Source of the DNA: Cyclina sinensis
Taxonomy: Eukaryota > Mollusca > Bivalvia > Venerida > Veneridae
Length of the DNA stretch: 64,000 nucleotides
NCBI GenBank assembly: GCA_012932295.1
Contig: JAAONU010000002.1
Coordinates: forward strand, 17,521,388 to 17,585,387
Direction: 5' to 3'
Program-made: the position numbers and the translations under genes
Notes under the pieces: model-generated
Seen by the model: the letters and a program-made list of their open reading frames with translations, nothing else
Told to the model about the DNA's origin: nothing
Database searches by the model: none
Part shown: in pieces, positions 1 through 10,227 of the stretch
Layout of the letters: every line of letters begins with the position of its first letter
How positions within the stretch are numbered: position 1 is the stretch's first letter

Positions 1-1493
1 AAATGTTTTGTACACTGCCATTTTCTTTATCGAAAAATCACGGTTTCTCTGCATGTTGAGCATATGAAATAGTATATCAGCTGGTAGGATGAAATGAACG
101 ATCATGCATATGCGAAGATTTTGAATGTACTTCTTTGATGGCAACTCTCATTAAACTTGAGGAATGTACAAATCGGTAGGCATCTTGAAAATGTAGAAAT
201 GAACAGCTGTAGGTCGGGCCTTGAAAGACAGGATGCACATTCTCTTTGCGTATCCCAAGATGTTAAAGGAAATATGTGGCAACGTTACCAGACGCATTGA
301 AATGTCAAGTATCAACAGAGAAGCAGTTAATCAAATAATACAGCCACGAACTATGACCGCTTTTAGTGGTTGAGACTCGACGGATGCGTTTCAACAATGC
401 TTTAACCTCAAGAAAAGACCCCCGTATGGGCAAATTCTGACAGAAAATCAACACAAATGGTCAGAGATTGTCTACATGATGCTGGCTGAATGCTTGAATG
501 TCAGCAGTGTCATTTAATTGAGGTATGGCATTGGCCCGTAAGCATGTCACCTGGACCCATTAGGATTAGACAACGGTTGTCTTCTGTGATGAGTCCTGAT
601 TAAGTCTTTGTTTCACAAGTAGGTGGGCGAGATTCGAGAGAGAAATTAGTGATATATGCCCATCAGTTTAGCTAAGCATGATCGTTACGGCGGATGTGTA
701 TTTATTGTTTGAGCGAAGACCACTTTCAAGGGTGGGGGTTAGTGGGGGTGGGGGTTAGTGGGGGGGGGGGGGGGGGGCGACCTGCATATCACTCATAACT
801 GCCCGCGTAATGATGAAAGATAGTTAAATAAAATGCTTTTGTTTATCCATAAAATAAGTGCTACGGCCATGCTTTCACTTTGATGAACGACAATGTACGT
901 GCACACAGGGCTCGTCTTATCGATGTGTACTTGAAGATAGTAACAACAATCGTATGGACTAGCCTGCGTGATTCCCTGTATCATGAGACATGAGACAACT
1001 AGCGATATCAGCCCGAACTGTTCAGCAAACAAACACCAGGCAGCACAGACAACCTTTTGTTGAGAACTGGGTTCGAATGCCACAGCACACGACCCGAGGG
1101 CTTACTGGTAGCATGGGGCAGCGACGCCAAGTGGCCATATATGTACTTTGCAATCATACACGATACGTAACATAAAGGAAGTCTTCAAAAAACTTAATTC
1201 CTTAAATTTTAAATGTATAAAAGGTCTGATTTTAACCTCCACCAATTAAAATTTGAATACGATGAAATTCAGTAAAAACCAATATATTGCAATTTCAACT
1301 TCAAAATGTAAATATCTGATACAGAATACATAGTGGCCGTTATCAAACTTTGACAAAACATCTAAAAACCTGACAAAACATCTAAAAACCTTCACTGAAA
1401 GTCCAAGTTTGTTCCTACTTACATAAAAAACAGTGCATCTGCTACTACATCATATACGAAGGTGTAATTATTATAGTTTGTTAATATACTTAC
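1..1493. other. Non-coding stretch with G-rich run
   Basis: No convincing coding exon was found here on either strand. The one striking feature is a G-rich run at about 731-778 (GGGTGGGGGTTAGTGGGGG-like blocks followed by a long poly-G tract), which could form a G-quadruplex or mark an assembly-prone homopolymer. If the Cys-rich gene whose first exon is at 1494-1683 has a second exon, it should lie here, but I could not find it by eye. Confidence 0.5.
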
Positions 1494-1683
1494 CAAGGTA
1501 AGTAAAACATGCCAAACAACATCCACAGTAGCCGCCTCCCATTCGCACCGTTCCTGTACAATTATCTGGATCTACCGGTTCACACTTCACCAGCAGACAA
1601 GGCGGAAACTGACATATCAACCCACTTGTTACCATGACAGCTGTTGCTACTACAACTACCGCGACACATCCATGAATGTTCAT
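1494..1683 (-). CDS. Secreted Cys-rich protein, exon 1 (paralog A, possibly incomplete)
   Basis: Exon 1 of a small secreted cysteine-rich protein, a paralog of the complete gene at 7190-7890. It starts at ATG 1683 with a hydrophobic signal peptide of about 20 residues. A Cys-rich stretch with the pattern C-x4-C-x4-C-x7-C and the block GGGYCGCCLAC follows. The exon ends at codon 64 after one base, at a consensus donor (G|GTAAGT), exactly where paralog B splices. The Cys spacing resembles the insect fungal protease inhibitor-1 type of secreted inhibitors; this is family inference, not demonstrated function. No matching exon 2 was recognised in 1-1480, so the copy may be truncated, or its last exon may be diverged or lie outside the window. 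About 100 bp upstream is also shared with paralog B, including a GAAATTTGAAATAAA-like block. Confidence 0.6.
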
Positions 1684-1907
1684 GGTTGATACTTTAGAGT
1701 TATTCTTTTATTTCAAATTTCCATTTCGCTGTACATTCATTAATAAAAGTTCACCTCATAATGTTGAAACAGATAAGGCTTTTAGAAGATCAAGGTCAAG
1801 AACCAAAGTACGTTAAACAGTTGAATAACATTCTGAAATATACATGCGTGCTAAAACTTTATGATAACCTATTAAAATTAGAACAATTCGAATTATTCTT
1901 ACGTTGT

Positions 1908-1910
<3 letters not shown>

Positions 1911-1944
<34 letters not shown>
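1911..1944. repeat. (CT)n microsatellite
   Basis: A pure CT dinucleotide run of roughly 17 copies. Confidence 0.95.
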
Positions 1945-1948
<4 letters not shown>

Positions 1949-2199
1949 AGATCTTTTGATCTTCAGCTAATTTGGTCTAGAGATTTATCTATTCTTCGTT
2001 GTTTAACTTTTTTTCACACAATGCACTCTGCCTTGTTTTAAGTTTATGGGCTCAAGTTTTAACTTCAACTTATTACTGCCAAAAGTCAATACTGACTATA
2101 ATAGGCATGCGCTTGTCAGGAACGTTAAAATTGTAAAAGATAAAAACAAAGTAAACAACATTTTTGCTGGAGACCTTACTAAACATTTATTGTGAACAT

Positions 2200-5100
2200 T
2201 TAAAATCCACAAAACTTGTTCAATCCACTGATAAAAGCTGGTACAGTTGGGGTAGCCTTAATCCCGGTCGGTAATTCGTTCCAGAGTAGTATAGTCCTTG
2301 GGAAGAGTGAGTTCATGTGATGTTGTGTTTTTGACTGCGGGATGAGGAATTAGTTGTTTCTTGTGTCTGTAAGGTGATTGCGATAGACATTGACCTTTTT
2401 ATTTTTTATTTTGTAAAGCAAGACCAGGCTTGCTTGGTTTCACCTTTGCTGTAGTGTGATCATTTTAATTCTTTAATCATGTTTGTTACACTGCTTGTAT
2501 AGTGGTAATCATTATGAACATACTTTGCGGCTGACCTCTGGACTATTTCTATTTTGTGATTGAGGTATTTCTGCCATGGGTGCCATATGATTGAGCAGTA
2601 TTCGACCTGGGGTCGTACGTATGTTTTGTATGCTGCTTCTTTGAGCCGTTTGATGTGTGTTTTGACATTTTGTTTGATGAATATTAAGCTGTTTTTGCTT
2701 TGTTTGTAATGTTGTATATGTGGGATAAGCAGTTCAGGTTCAGGTGACTACTTACAGTAACTTCTAAGCATTTTGCATTTTCTATGGTTTTCAGAAAAGT
2801 GCTGCGAAGAGTTTATGAAAAGATGACTGGTTTCTTTTTCCTGTGTATTCTGAGTACTTCACATTTGGCAGGGCTGAACTCAATTGACCATTCTTTTTCC
2901 CATATTTCAAGGTTGTGCAAATCATTTTGTAAGCTTTGTGCCTGTGATTTATTTGTTAAATAGATGATGGTATCGTCCGCAAATAGACTCACCCGGCTCC
3001 TGACACTTCCTGGTAGGTCACTGATGTATGCGATAAAGAGACAAGGACCTAGAACCTATAGCCTTTTGGGAACCTTGTTTTCGACTAATACTTGTTGTAA
3101 TCTGTTTTTGAGAAAGTTTTGTATCCATGAAGTGATGTGTGGGTAAACTCCTATGTGATTCAGCTTGTGTATGAGTTTGTGCTGGTCGACCTTGTCGAAT
3201 GCTTTACTGAAGCCTTTGACGATGACATCAGTTTGTTGTCCTTGATCTAGATTGTCAGCTATTTGTTGTGTAAAGCCGAAGAGCTGGGTCTCACAGTTAT
3301 GTTTTGACCTAAATCCATGTTGCTGATGCATGGTATGTTGTGTGTGTCAACTGAATCCATCATGTTTGAAACAATGATGTGTTCCACTAGTTTTGATGCT
3401 ATACATTTGAATGATAATGGTCTGTAGTTGCTAGGTTTTGATTTTGACCCTTTTTATATGCTCGTGTGATGATGGCATTTTTCCAATCCTAAGGAACAAT
3501 ACCTGTTTCCAGAGATCTTTGAAATATGTTTCTGAGGATTGGTACTATCTCTGTGTGTAGTTTTTTGAGTTATATAGGTGGGACCTTTCGCTTCATGTGG
3601 GTTTAGTCCTGTCAGTAACTCATCAACTGCTTGAACTGAGATGGATATGGGATCCATGGGTGGGTGACCAAGTGATATCATTGAACTTTTGGCTGTTTGC
3701 TTAAGGCTGAGTGGTGAAGGCTTCGAGAAGACTCATTCAAATTGTTTATTCAGTTTTTTGGCCGTCGACACTGGGTCATTGTGAGTATGACCATCAATGC
3801 TGAGTGGTGCAATTCCTGTGTTTTCAGGCTATTTATGTTTAATAAAGTTGTAAAACTTTTTCTTGTGGTCTTGATCTGTATTGTCTGAGAAGATGAGTGA
3901 CCCTAGGTATGACCAATAAGCATTTCTTATTTGTTTTTGCACTGGTGCTTTAAGTTGTTTCAATTTCTTTAAGGTTGGACTATTATGTGGCAAAGACTTT
4001 TGTTTTTGTGAAAAGTTTGTTCCTTTTACATCAGCTTTATTTTTATGCCCTCACTCTGGTGGGGGGGGGGGCATTTAGATTTGCCCTTGTCCGTCCGTCA
4101 GTCCGTCCGTCCCAAAAAGTTTTGTCGCCTGTAGCTCAAAAAGCACTGGAGCTAGAGTCAAGAAACTTTACAGGAATGTTGATCAGCATGAGAAGTTGCG
4201 CACCTGGGGTTTCCCGTATAGATTTTTTTGGAACTGTTAGTGTTATGGCCCCTTACTTAGTCAAAAATAGTAATTTTCAACTTGTGTCGCCTGTACCTGC
4301 AAAAGCGCTGCACCTACAATCAAGAAACTTTACAGGAATGTTGACCAGCATGTGAAGTTGTGCACCTGGGTTCTGTCCGTCCGTCTGTCCGTCCTTCCGT
4401 CTGTCCCAAAAAGTTGTGTCGCCTGTTGCTCCAAAAGTGCTGGAGCTAGAGTCAAGAAACTTTACAGGAATGTTGATCAGTATGTGAAGTTGTGCACTTG
4501 GGGTTTCCCGTAAAGATTTATTTGGATCTGTTAGAGTTATGGCCCATTACTTAGTCAAAAATAGTAATTTTCAACTTATGTCGCCTGTACCTGCAAAAGC
4601 GCTGCACTTACAGTCAAGAAGCTTTACAGGAATGTTGCTCAGCATGTGAGGTTGTGCACCTTGGGTTCCGTCTGTCCGTCCGTCGCAAAAAGTTGTGTCG
4701 CCTGTAGCTCAAAAAGCACTGGAGGTAGAGTCAAGAAACTTTACAGGAATGTTGATCAGCATGTGAAGTTGTGCACCTGGGGTTTCCCGTAAAGATTTAT
4801 TTGGAACTGTTAGAGTTATGGCCCCTTACTTAGTCAAAAATAGTAATTTTCAACTTGTGTCGCCTGTACCTGGAAAAGCGCTGCTTTTACAGTCAAGAAA
4901 CTTTACAGGAATTTGATCAGCATGTGAAGTTGTGCACCTGGGGTTTCCCGTATAAATTTATTCTTTATTGTGGAGACAGTATTTCGAGTCTTCACACCAC
5001 AACAGGTTTCTTATAGTTTTCATTTTTTAAACCAATCTTCAGCGTGTATGACTATCTCGTGGCCATTTTGCTAGCTATATTTTTAGCCTCTGTGACCTTT

Positions 5101-6130
5101 AACCTAATCTAATAATTTGAAAAAGCTTGATAAAGCTTGCTTTATGCCAAATTTTAAAATTCTAGGCCTTGTGGTTTCAGACAAGAAGATTTTTAAAGAT
5201 TTTCTTCTATACTGTTATTTAAAACTTGTGACCCCTCTGACAGGGCCAATAGTGACCCCAGGGACATTTTTATGGCCTCACTCTGGGACTGAGTGGGGGC
5301 ATCTGTGTCCTATGGACACATTTCTAGTTGCTTTGTCTAGATGGTATGTGTATGGATGATAATCTATTGATCTCAGCTTTGAACATGTTCCATAATTGGT
5401 TAGGTTCTGAATTTTGCTTTTGGTGAACATCCTGGTGACCAAATCTTTCTTGAATTCTTGTATGATTTGATCAGTCGAGGGATTTGTCTGATTTGCTCTC
5501 TTTTGACCTTAAGTTCACGAAAGACTCTATCATGGTCTGATGTAACTAAGTTTGGTAACACTTTTGTGTTTTGGAACTGACCAGGAGTGTTTGTGAGAAA
5601 TAGATCATCATGTGTGGGGACTTTGACCTGTCGAGATTGTGATTAATGTTCACTGCAAAATTATCATACATGTCTTTGAATTTGCATGTATCTGGGCGAA
5701 GGTGAAACTTGATTGGGAGGCTTAACTGTCAAGTGAAGTTGCTGGTGATGTTGAATGGTTATGACTTCCGCACAAAGTACAAAACCAGGAAAAGCTTGAG
5801 TTGGACAAGAAGTCATAAGTTTTTGTCTCCTAGCCCTTGACAATCACAGTGATACCAGGTGCTGCAATAGTCACACAGGATGCCTTTTTCTTTCCAAGTA
5901 ACCTCTTTTATGTTCCATGGGATATTTTGGGTTTTGTATCTGAGGTTTGGGTAGCTAGCAAACAGTGAATAAATATCAGCGAGCACATGGATGGGATCTC
6001 TACTTGATAGCAAGAAATAAGCCTACAAGGCCTTTTAACTAAGATTAAGATAGAGCTTAGTTGGGGGTTAGTGAGGATTGACCAAAACTTATTAATTTAT
6101 AGGCATTAATTAACAGGAAAAGGACAAACC
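2200..6130 (-). mobile_element. Degenerate Jockey/CR1-type LINE, interrupted by a nested repeat
   Basis: Non-LTR retrotransposon on the minus strand, reading from about 6130 down to a stop at 2200. At 5813-6013 there is a PHD-type zinc-finger segment ([15 protein letters not shown]). About 5340-5800 carries decayed endonuclease/linker sequence. The segment 2200-4040 is reverse transcriptase: SNYRPLSF near 3360-3420, QHGFRSKHNCETQL and FSKAFDKV at 3056-3331, the catalytic FADD at 2972-2983, and the typical C-terminal LLWNELPTGIK before the stop. An in-frame TAG at 3056-3058 replaces the VPQGSVLGP region, and other frameshifts are present, so the element is dead. The modular repeat at 4041-5330 separates the endonuclease/linker part from the RT part and is a later insertion. 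About 10 residues of the usual linker (PWFN-like) are missing at the junction. The 5' limit (5' UTR, 6014-6130) is approximate. Confidence 0.88.
4041..5330 (+). mobile_element. Bivalve modular repeat with TCCG microsatellite, nested in the LINE
   Basis: The element starts at a TTTTTATGCCCTCACTCTGG block and ends near a matching block (GGCCTCACTCTGGGACTGAG) followed by GGGGGCATCTGTGTCC. The interior consists of TCCG-rich microsatellite runs (about 4090-4110, 4375-4400, 4670-4685) and modules built around 'gtcaagaaactttacaggaatgttgatcagcatg' (broken here for length at TTTACAGGAATGTTGATCAG). These recur at about 4158, 4320, 4452, 4615, 4732 and 4893, with alternating spacing near 160 and 120-130 bp. 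Tandem core modules plus a microsatellite match the architecture described for bivalve pearl/Helitron-like non-autonomous elements; the class assignment is inference. Confidence 0.75.
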
Positions 6131-7189
6131 TTTATTGTACATGTAAACAAAGTAACCGGAAGTGTGGGAAAATGGTTAGTGATTTTGACAGTTGTGACTA
6201 AGGAAAAACTACGCTTGAGTTACGAAGGCAGGCTTAATCTGCTCCAAAACTACGCTTCAGTGGGTAAACGTAGATTAAAATAAAACAAAATAAACCAAAT
6301 ATGTACAGAATAAACAAATATAAATTTGAAGATAATTGAAATAACACTTAGCTACGGAAAGGTGTGTTCACTATTCCGACGCATGCGCAGTAAGTTTGTC
6401 TTAATAAAAATGAACGTTCTTTTCTGTTTTAAGTTTCTACAGTTAAAGTGCTTAAACAGATTATGAATAAACAGGCAGTGGCCAGTAATAAGAGTTGTTT
6501 CTTAAAAAATAACAGGGCTGTTTATTGACAGCAATTTATCGAGTCAAGCAAATGCTGTCATAAGCACCTGAAAGATTTAAAACAAAATTGATAAAAAAGA
6601 TAGCTTAACGCTGTCTAGCACGAGTTTTTAAGGCTTCACACATCCTAAAATGTCCACATTTTTTTCTGTCCCCGACTGTCTACTTATTGAAAGAGGGATA
6701 AAGGAGAGTAGAAGACAGCAGAGCCGCTTTTATTTCCCTTTCTATGAAGTCGTTACGCCTTAGACGGCCGGTTGATCATAATAGGATGTAAATGATTTTA
6801 AAAGCTTTTAACAATAAAACGCTACCTGAAATTTATATTTTAATGTCGGTTGAATGTTTTGTTCAAAAGAGGGAAACAAGTTGGAAATGAATTCAGTATT
6901 TAGTGACTAAATCAGCTATTGTAATAAGAAAGTTGAACTTTTATTGAAACATTTAAACATAAATTTGAATTTTTGTTCATATATTGTCCGATTTTCATTT
7001 CCCGATTTTTGTTGATAATGGGAAATTTCTTTCAAATCAATTAGTTAAAATGACATTATTCATGTTTTGACCGTGGAATATTAGTATTTCTTTTATAATC
7101 CATTTCTATTGGTTCAACCTGTAAAAAGACAGACATAACTAAGATCGGCGTGTTTGCATTTGCATATTCAAACTGTGTTCGAAAATAAA
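6131..7189. other. Non-coding, AT-rich intergenic stretch
   Basis: No coding exon, RNA or repeat structure was recognised. A TTTATT at 6940-6945 (AATAAA on the minus strand) is a possible polyadenylation signal for the Cys-rich gene ending at 7190. Confidence 0.4.
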
Positions 7190-7890
7190 TTATCCAAAGT
7201 GATATTCAGGTAAAGATGCGCAGGTTAAATTGTTGCGTTCACAGTACAGACCATCTTTACACAAAACCGTCGGTGGGTATAGGTAGGCCTCTATGACGTC
7301 TTTGTATTCACAAATGTCACCATAATCTGGAAAATGTATGAAAGAAAGGCCCATTAAATATACAGTTTATATTTTTGTTTTCGAAAAACATTACGCACCA
7401 GTCCTTCTTTTTTTGCGACGTGAACGTATGTCTTCCAGAAAGACGTCAGTCTGTTGTCTGGGTTTTTGTTGATTTTTTAGCGATTTTTGCTTTAAGAGAA
7501 TAATGACAAAGACAAGCTGATAATAGAAAATATACATTGTATATGTAAACGAAATTGCCGGTCAAACAACGTCAGTAGAAACACTACACCGAACTTTCAC
7601 AACTGAATGGAAAGCCTTTTACCAAGCTTAGTTGTATACATCATTTGAAGTGCAACTTTGTGCCTTCGTTTATACGACACCTGAAATGAACCATACTTAC
7701 CAAGGTAAATAAAGCAAGCCAGACAACAGCCACAGTAACCGCCTCCCATTCGTACCGTCCCATTACAGTTTTCCGGATCTATCGGTTCACACTCTACCGT
7801 CTCACAATGAGGGTCCTGACAGAAAAGTCCAGTTGTTACCGTGACAACGGTAGCAAACACGCCGACAACGACAAATCCGAGAATATTCAT
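7190..7890 (-). CDS. Secreted 12-Cys protein, two exons (paralog B, complete)
   Basis: Two-exon gene predicting a 108-residue secreted protein. Exon 1 (7890-7701) encodes a signal peptide of about 20 residues (MNILGFVVVGVFATVVTVTT), then Cys at 24, 29, 34, 42, 53, 55, 56 and 59 with the block GGGYCGCCLACF. It ends in phase 1 at G|GTAAGTATGG. Exon 2 (7326-7190), too short for simple ORF calling, begins after TTTTCCAG. It completes codon 64 as Asp, adds four more Cys (YGDICEYK...PPTVLCKDGLYCERN...LTC) and stops at TAA 7192-7190. Twelve cysteines suggest six disulfides. The order C..C..C.P..C..GG.CxCC.AC..YLG..GD.C....PPT..C...L.C....C matches insect fungal protease inhibitor-1-like secreted proteins, so a role in protease inhibition or immunity is plausible but unproven. 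It is a close paralog of the exon at 1494-1683. Confidence 0.85.
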
Positions 7891-8316
7891 GTTTGATTCT
7901 TACGTAATATTTGTTTATTTCAAATTTTCTTTTCCTTCTACAGTAGTGACGATCACCTTTCAAAGAGTAACGAGATAAGACTTTTAGGTCAAGGTCAGTA
8001 ACGACAATACGTAAAGGCATTGTGAATTATATATTAATGCCAATCATTTATGTTAAACTGTATCTTCCGTTTTGAAGTTATCTTCTTCTAAAAAAGAACT
8101 TAAAACTGTTAAAGAACCACCAGTGGTCACCCGCGATAAAAGCAGAGGAATCCAAATGGATGGACCAATGTAATATCAGAGAGTATTCAGAGTAGATAAT
8201 CCACTAATGTCCCCCATTGTATTCAGCACCATCTTCCGTGGAGGTGGGTGGGGTGGAAATTGACGGATAGAGAGTGGGAGGTCATGTAACGTCTCCCGAC
8301 ATTTTGTTTTTTGGGG

Positions 8317-8590
8317 GTTTCACGCCTATTTCAACATATGTTATATCTCGGCGGTTAATTCCACCTAACCGGTTTTCCTGGATAACGACCAGTAATTGCC
8401 AATTTCCCCGCAAGTGACTGACTATTGTTCCCACATGATCTACTCTGAATCAGCGGTGAGAGACAAATGAACATAAGACACAATGTCTGAGAACAATTGT
8501 CACGGAGAAATTTTGCCCTGCCCAGGGGTCGAACCAACGACCGATGGATTACTAATCCAGTGCTCTACCTATTGAGCTAAGCGGGCGGTC
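8317..8590 (-). mobile_element. tRNA-derived SINE (Thr-AGT-like head)
   Basis: On the minus strand, the 72-nt head at 8586-8515 resembles a tRNA. It has an A box (TTAGCTCAATAGGTAGAGC), an anticodon arm with loop TTAGTAA (anticodon AGT, Thr-like) and a B box (GGTTCGACCCC). The T-stem and the inner acceptor pairs do not pair, so it is not a working tRNA. The body and tail run to about 8317 and end in a GCCGAGATATAACATATG / GGCGTGAAACC-like tail, which resembles the common tail of mollusc SINEs. Confidence 0.7.
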
Positions 8591-8599
8591 TCCCGATAA

Positions 8600-9349
8600 G
8601 AGAGTTCTACCTTTCTACACCTTGTTTTAATTTAACGTAGCCGACGTTGTTATGCAGAATTAAAGATAAAGGTACGTTGCCGGCCGTGTTGTTCGGACTG
8701 TAAGATAAGTTATAATATTGCCCATTAATAAAAATGTAACATATCCCCAAATTATGCAAATATTCACACAGTACATAGACAACTTGCTAAAAAGAAAATT
8801 TGCTGTGTATTTTCACTTATAACTTGACTCAGCAGATATAAAAACATCTAATTTTTTTCTGAAACCTCTTCACCACTACTCGGATTTAGTCGGAAGATGT
8901 TAATTTGCATAAATAATATTTTTAGAAACAACATTTCATTTACAGGACCAGAAAGATTTAGTGCCAAAAGATATTCTCGACATATCGTAATTCTTCGTCT
9001 GTTATTTTTACAGCTTTTTCTCTGTGTTCTAAAGGTTTTGATGACCATGGTTTCGAGTATATTTGTGTCTATCTATCTTGAGTGATCCACTATTGTTGTC
9101 TACATCAAATATTCAAAATTGATCACGTGACATTGACGACTCGTTTTACGGTGACGAAGTGCGTTAGGCATTTCCGAAGCAATTTAAAACCGGCAGGTCA
9201 TAAAATATTTTTGACATTATCTCAAGCACAACTTGCCATCCACCAAAAATGACCATGCAGATAGGGTGCTGATAATGTTTTTAAGCATTCTAGAGTAATT
9301 ATTATCATGGTGTGTTTTTTGACGATTATGGTCGGTATTATAACTATAA
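8600..9349. other. Non-coding spacer
   Basis: No gene or ordered repeat was recognised. A short copy of the 'ggtacgttgccggccgtgttg' type unit (GGTACGTTGCCGGCCGTGTT) near 8671-8692 is an outlier of the ~40-bp satellite that becomes dense from 9350. Confidence 0.4.
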
Positions 9350-10227
9350 AGGAATGTAGCCAGCCGTGTAGTGAGGAATGTAAGTTGATGGTACTTAGTC
9401 GCCCGTGTTGTAAGGAATGTACGATGATGGAACGTTGTCGGTCATGTTGTGAGAAATGATGAAAATACGTAGTCAGCCGTGTTTTGAGTGATGTAAGATA
9501 CGGAATGTAGTCGGTCGTGTTGTTAGAAATGTAAGATGAATGTTAAATAAAGGTACGTTGTCGTCGTGTTTTGACGATTGTCAGACAAAGGTACGTAGCG
9601 TATCGAGTTGTGACGACTGTTAGATAAATGTACAGTTTCGGCAGAGTTATGACCAAAGTGAGATGAAGGTACGTAGTCAGAGGAGATAACAATCTCATTA
9701 AAATCAGATCATCGTTTTCGCTTCGTTACTCTACGCTACGAAGCGAAGGGTAGTGGAGCGACAGTTAGGATATGATTTTAATGAGATTGGAGGAGATAAC
9801 AAATGTCAGATGAAGGTACGGAGTCGGCCGTGTTGTTCCGAATTTTAAGGAAGATGCATAATCAGTCGTGTTATGACAAACGTTATATGCAGGTTCGTAG
9901 TCGGTAGAGATGACGAATTTAAGATTCAGGTTTGGAGTCGGCTAAATGACTGGTGTTGTTTTAAGTAATGTAGTGGTGACGGATTTGATTTGAAAGTAAA
10001 AAGTCGATTGAGTTGTAACGAATGAAAGATAAATATACCTTTTGGCGAATGTAAAATAAAGATACAGATTCGATTGTGTTTTGACGCATGTTAGAAAAAA
10101 TACGGAGTCGGCCGGTGTTGACAAATATAAGATAAAGTGACCATATCGGCCGTGTTTTAAAGAATGTAAAGGAAAGGTATGGAGTCGGCCGTGTTTTTAC
10201 GAATGTTAGATAGATAAAGATACGGAG
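9350..10227 (+). repeat. Degenerate ~40-bp satellite, left block
   Basis: Tandem degenerate units of about 39-50 bp built around GAATGTAAGATGAAGGTACG followed by GAGTCGGCCGTGTTGTAAC. Units are diverged and vary in length. The array is interrupted by a MITE at 9690-9789. The same unit in the same orientation resumes at 14767-15990, on the other side of the foldback element, so the two blocks were probably one array. Confidence 0.85.
9690..9789. mobile_element. MITE copy 1, MULE-like, with 10-bp target duplication
   Basis: A 100-bp element with 17-bp perfect terminal inverted repeats (CAATCTCATTAAAATCA) and an internal hairpin (TTCGCTTCGT / ACGAAGCGAA). It is flanked on both sides by the same 10 bp, GAGGAGATAA (9680-9689 and 9790-9799). 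A second copy is at 13103-13193. Target duplications of 9-11 bp are typical of Mutator-like elements; that class call is inference. Confidence 0.93.

Noticed and set aside
793..1083. 96-codon minus-strand frame, considered as exon 2 of the Cys-rich paralog A
   Set aside because: No acceptor in the right phase and no Cys pattern like exon 2 of paralog B.
3975..4355. 126-codon plus-strand frame
   Set aside because: Runs across the LINE/modular-repeat junction and the TCCG microsatellite; not a gene.
8515..8586. tRNA-Thr(AGT) gene
   Set aside because: A and B boxes and anticodon loop are present, but the T stem and inner acceptor pairs fail and a SINE body follows.
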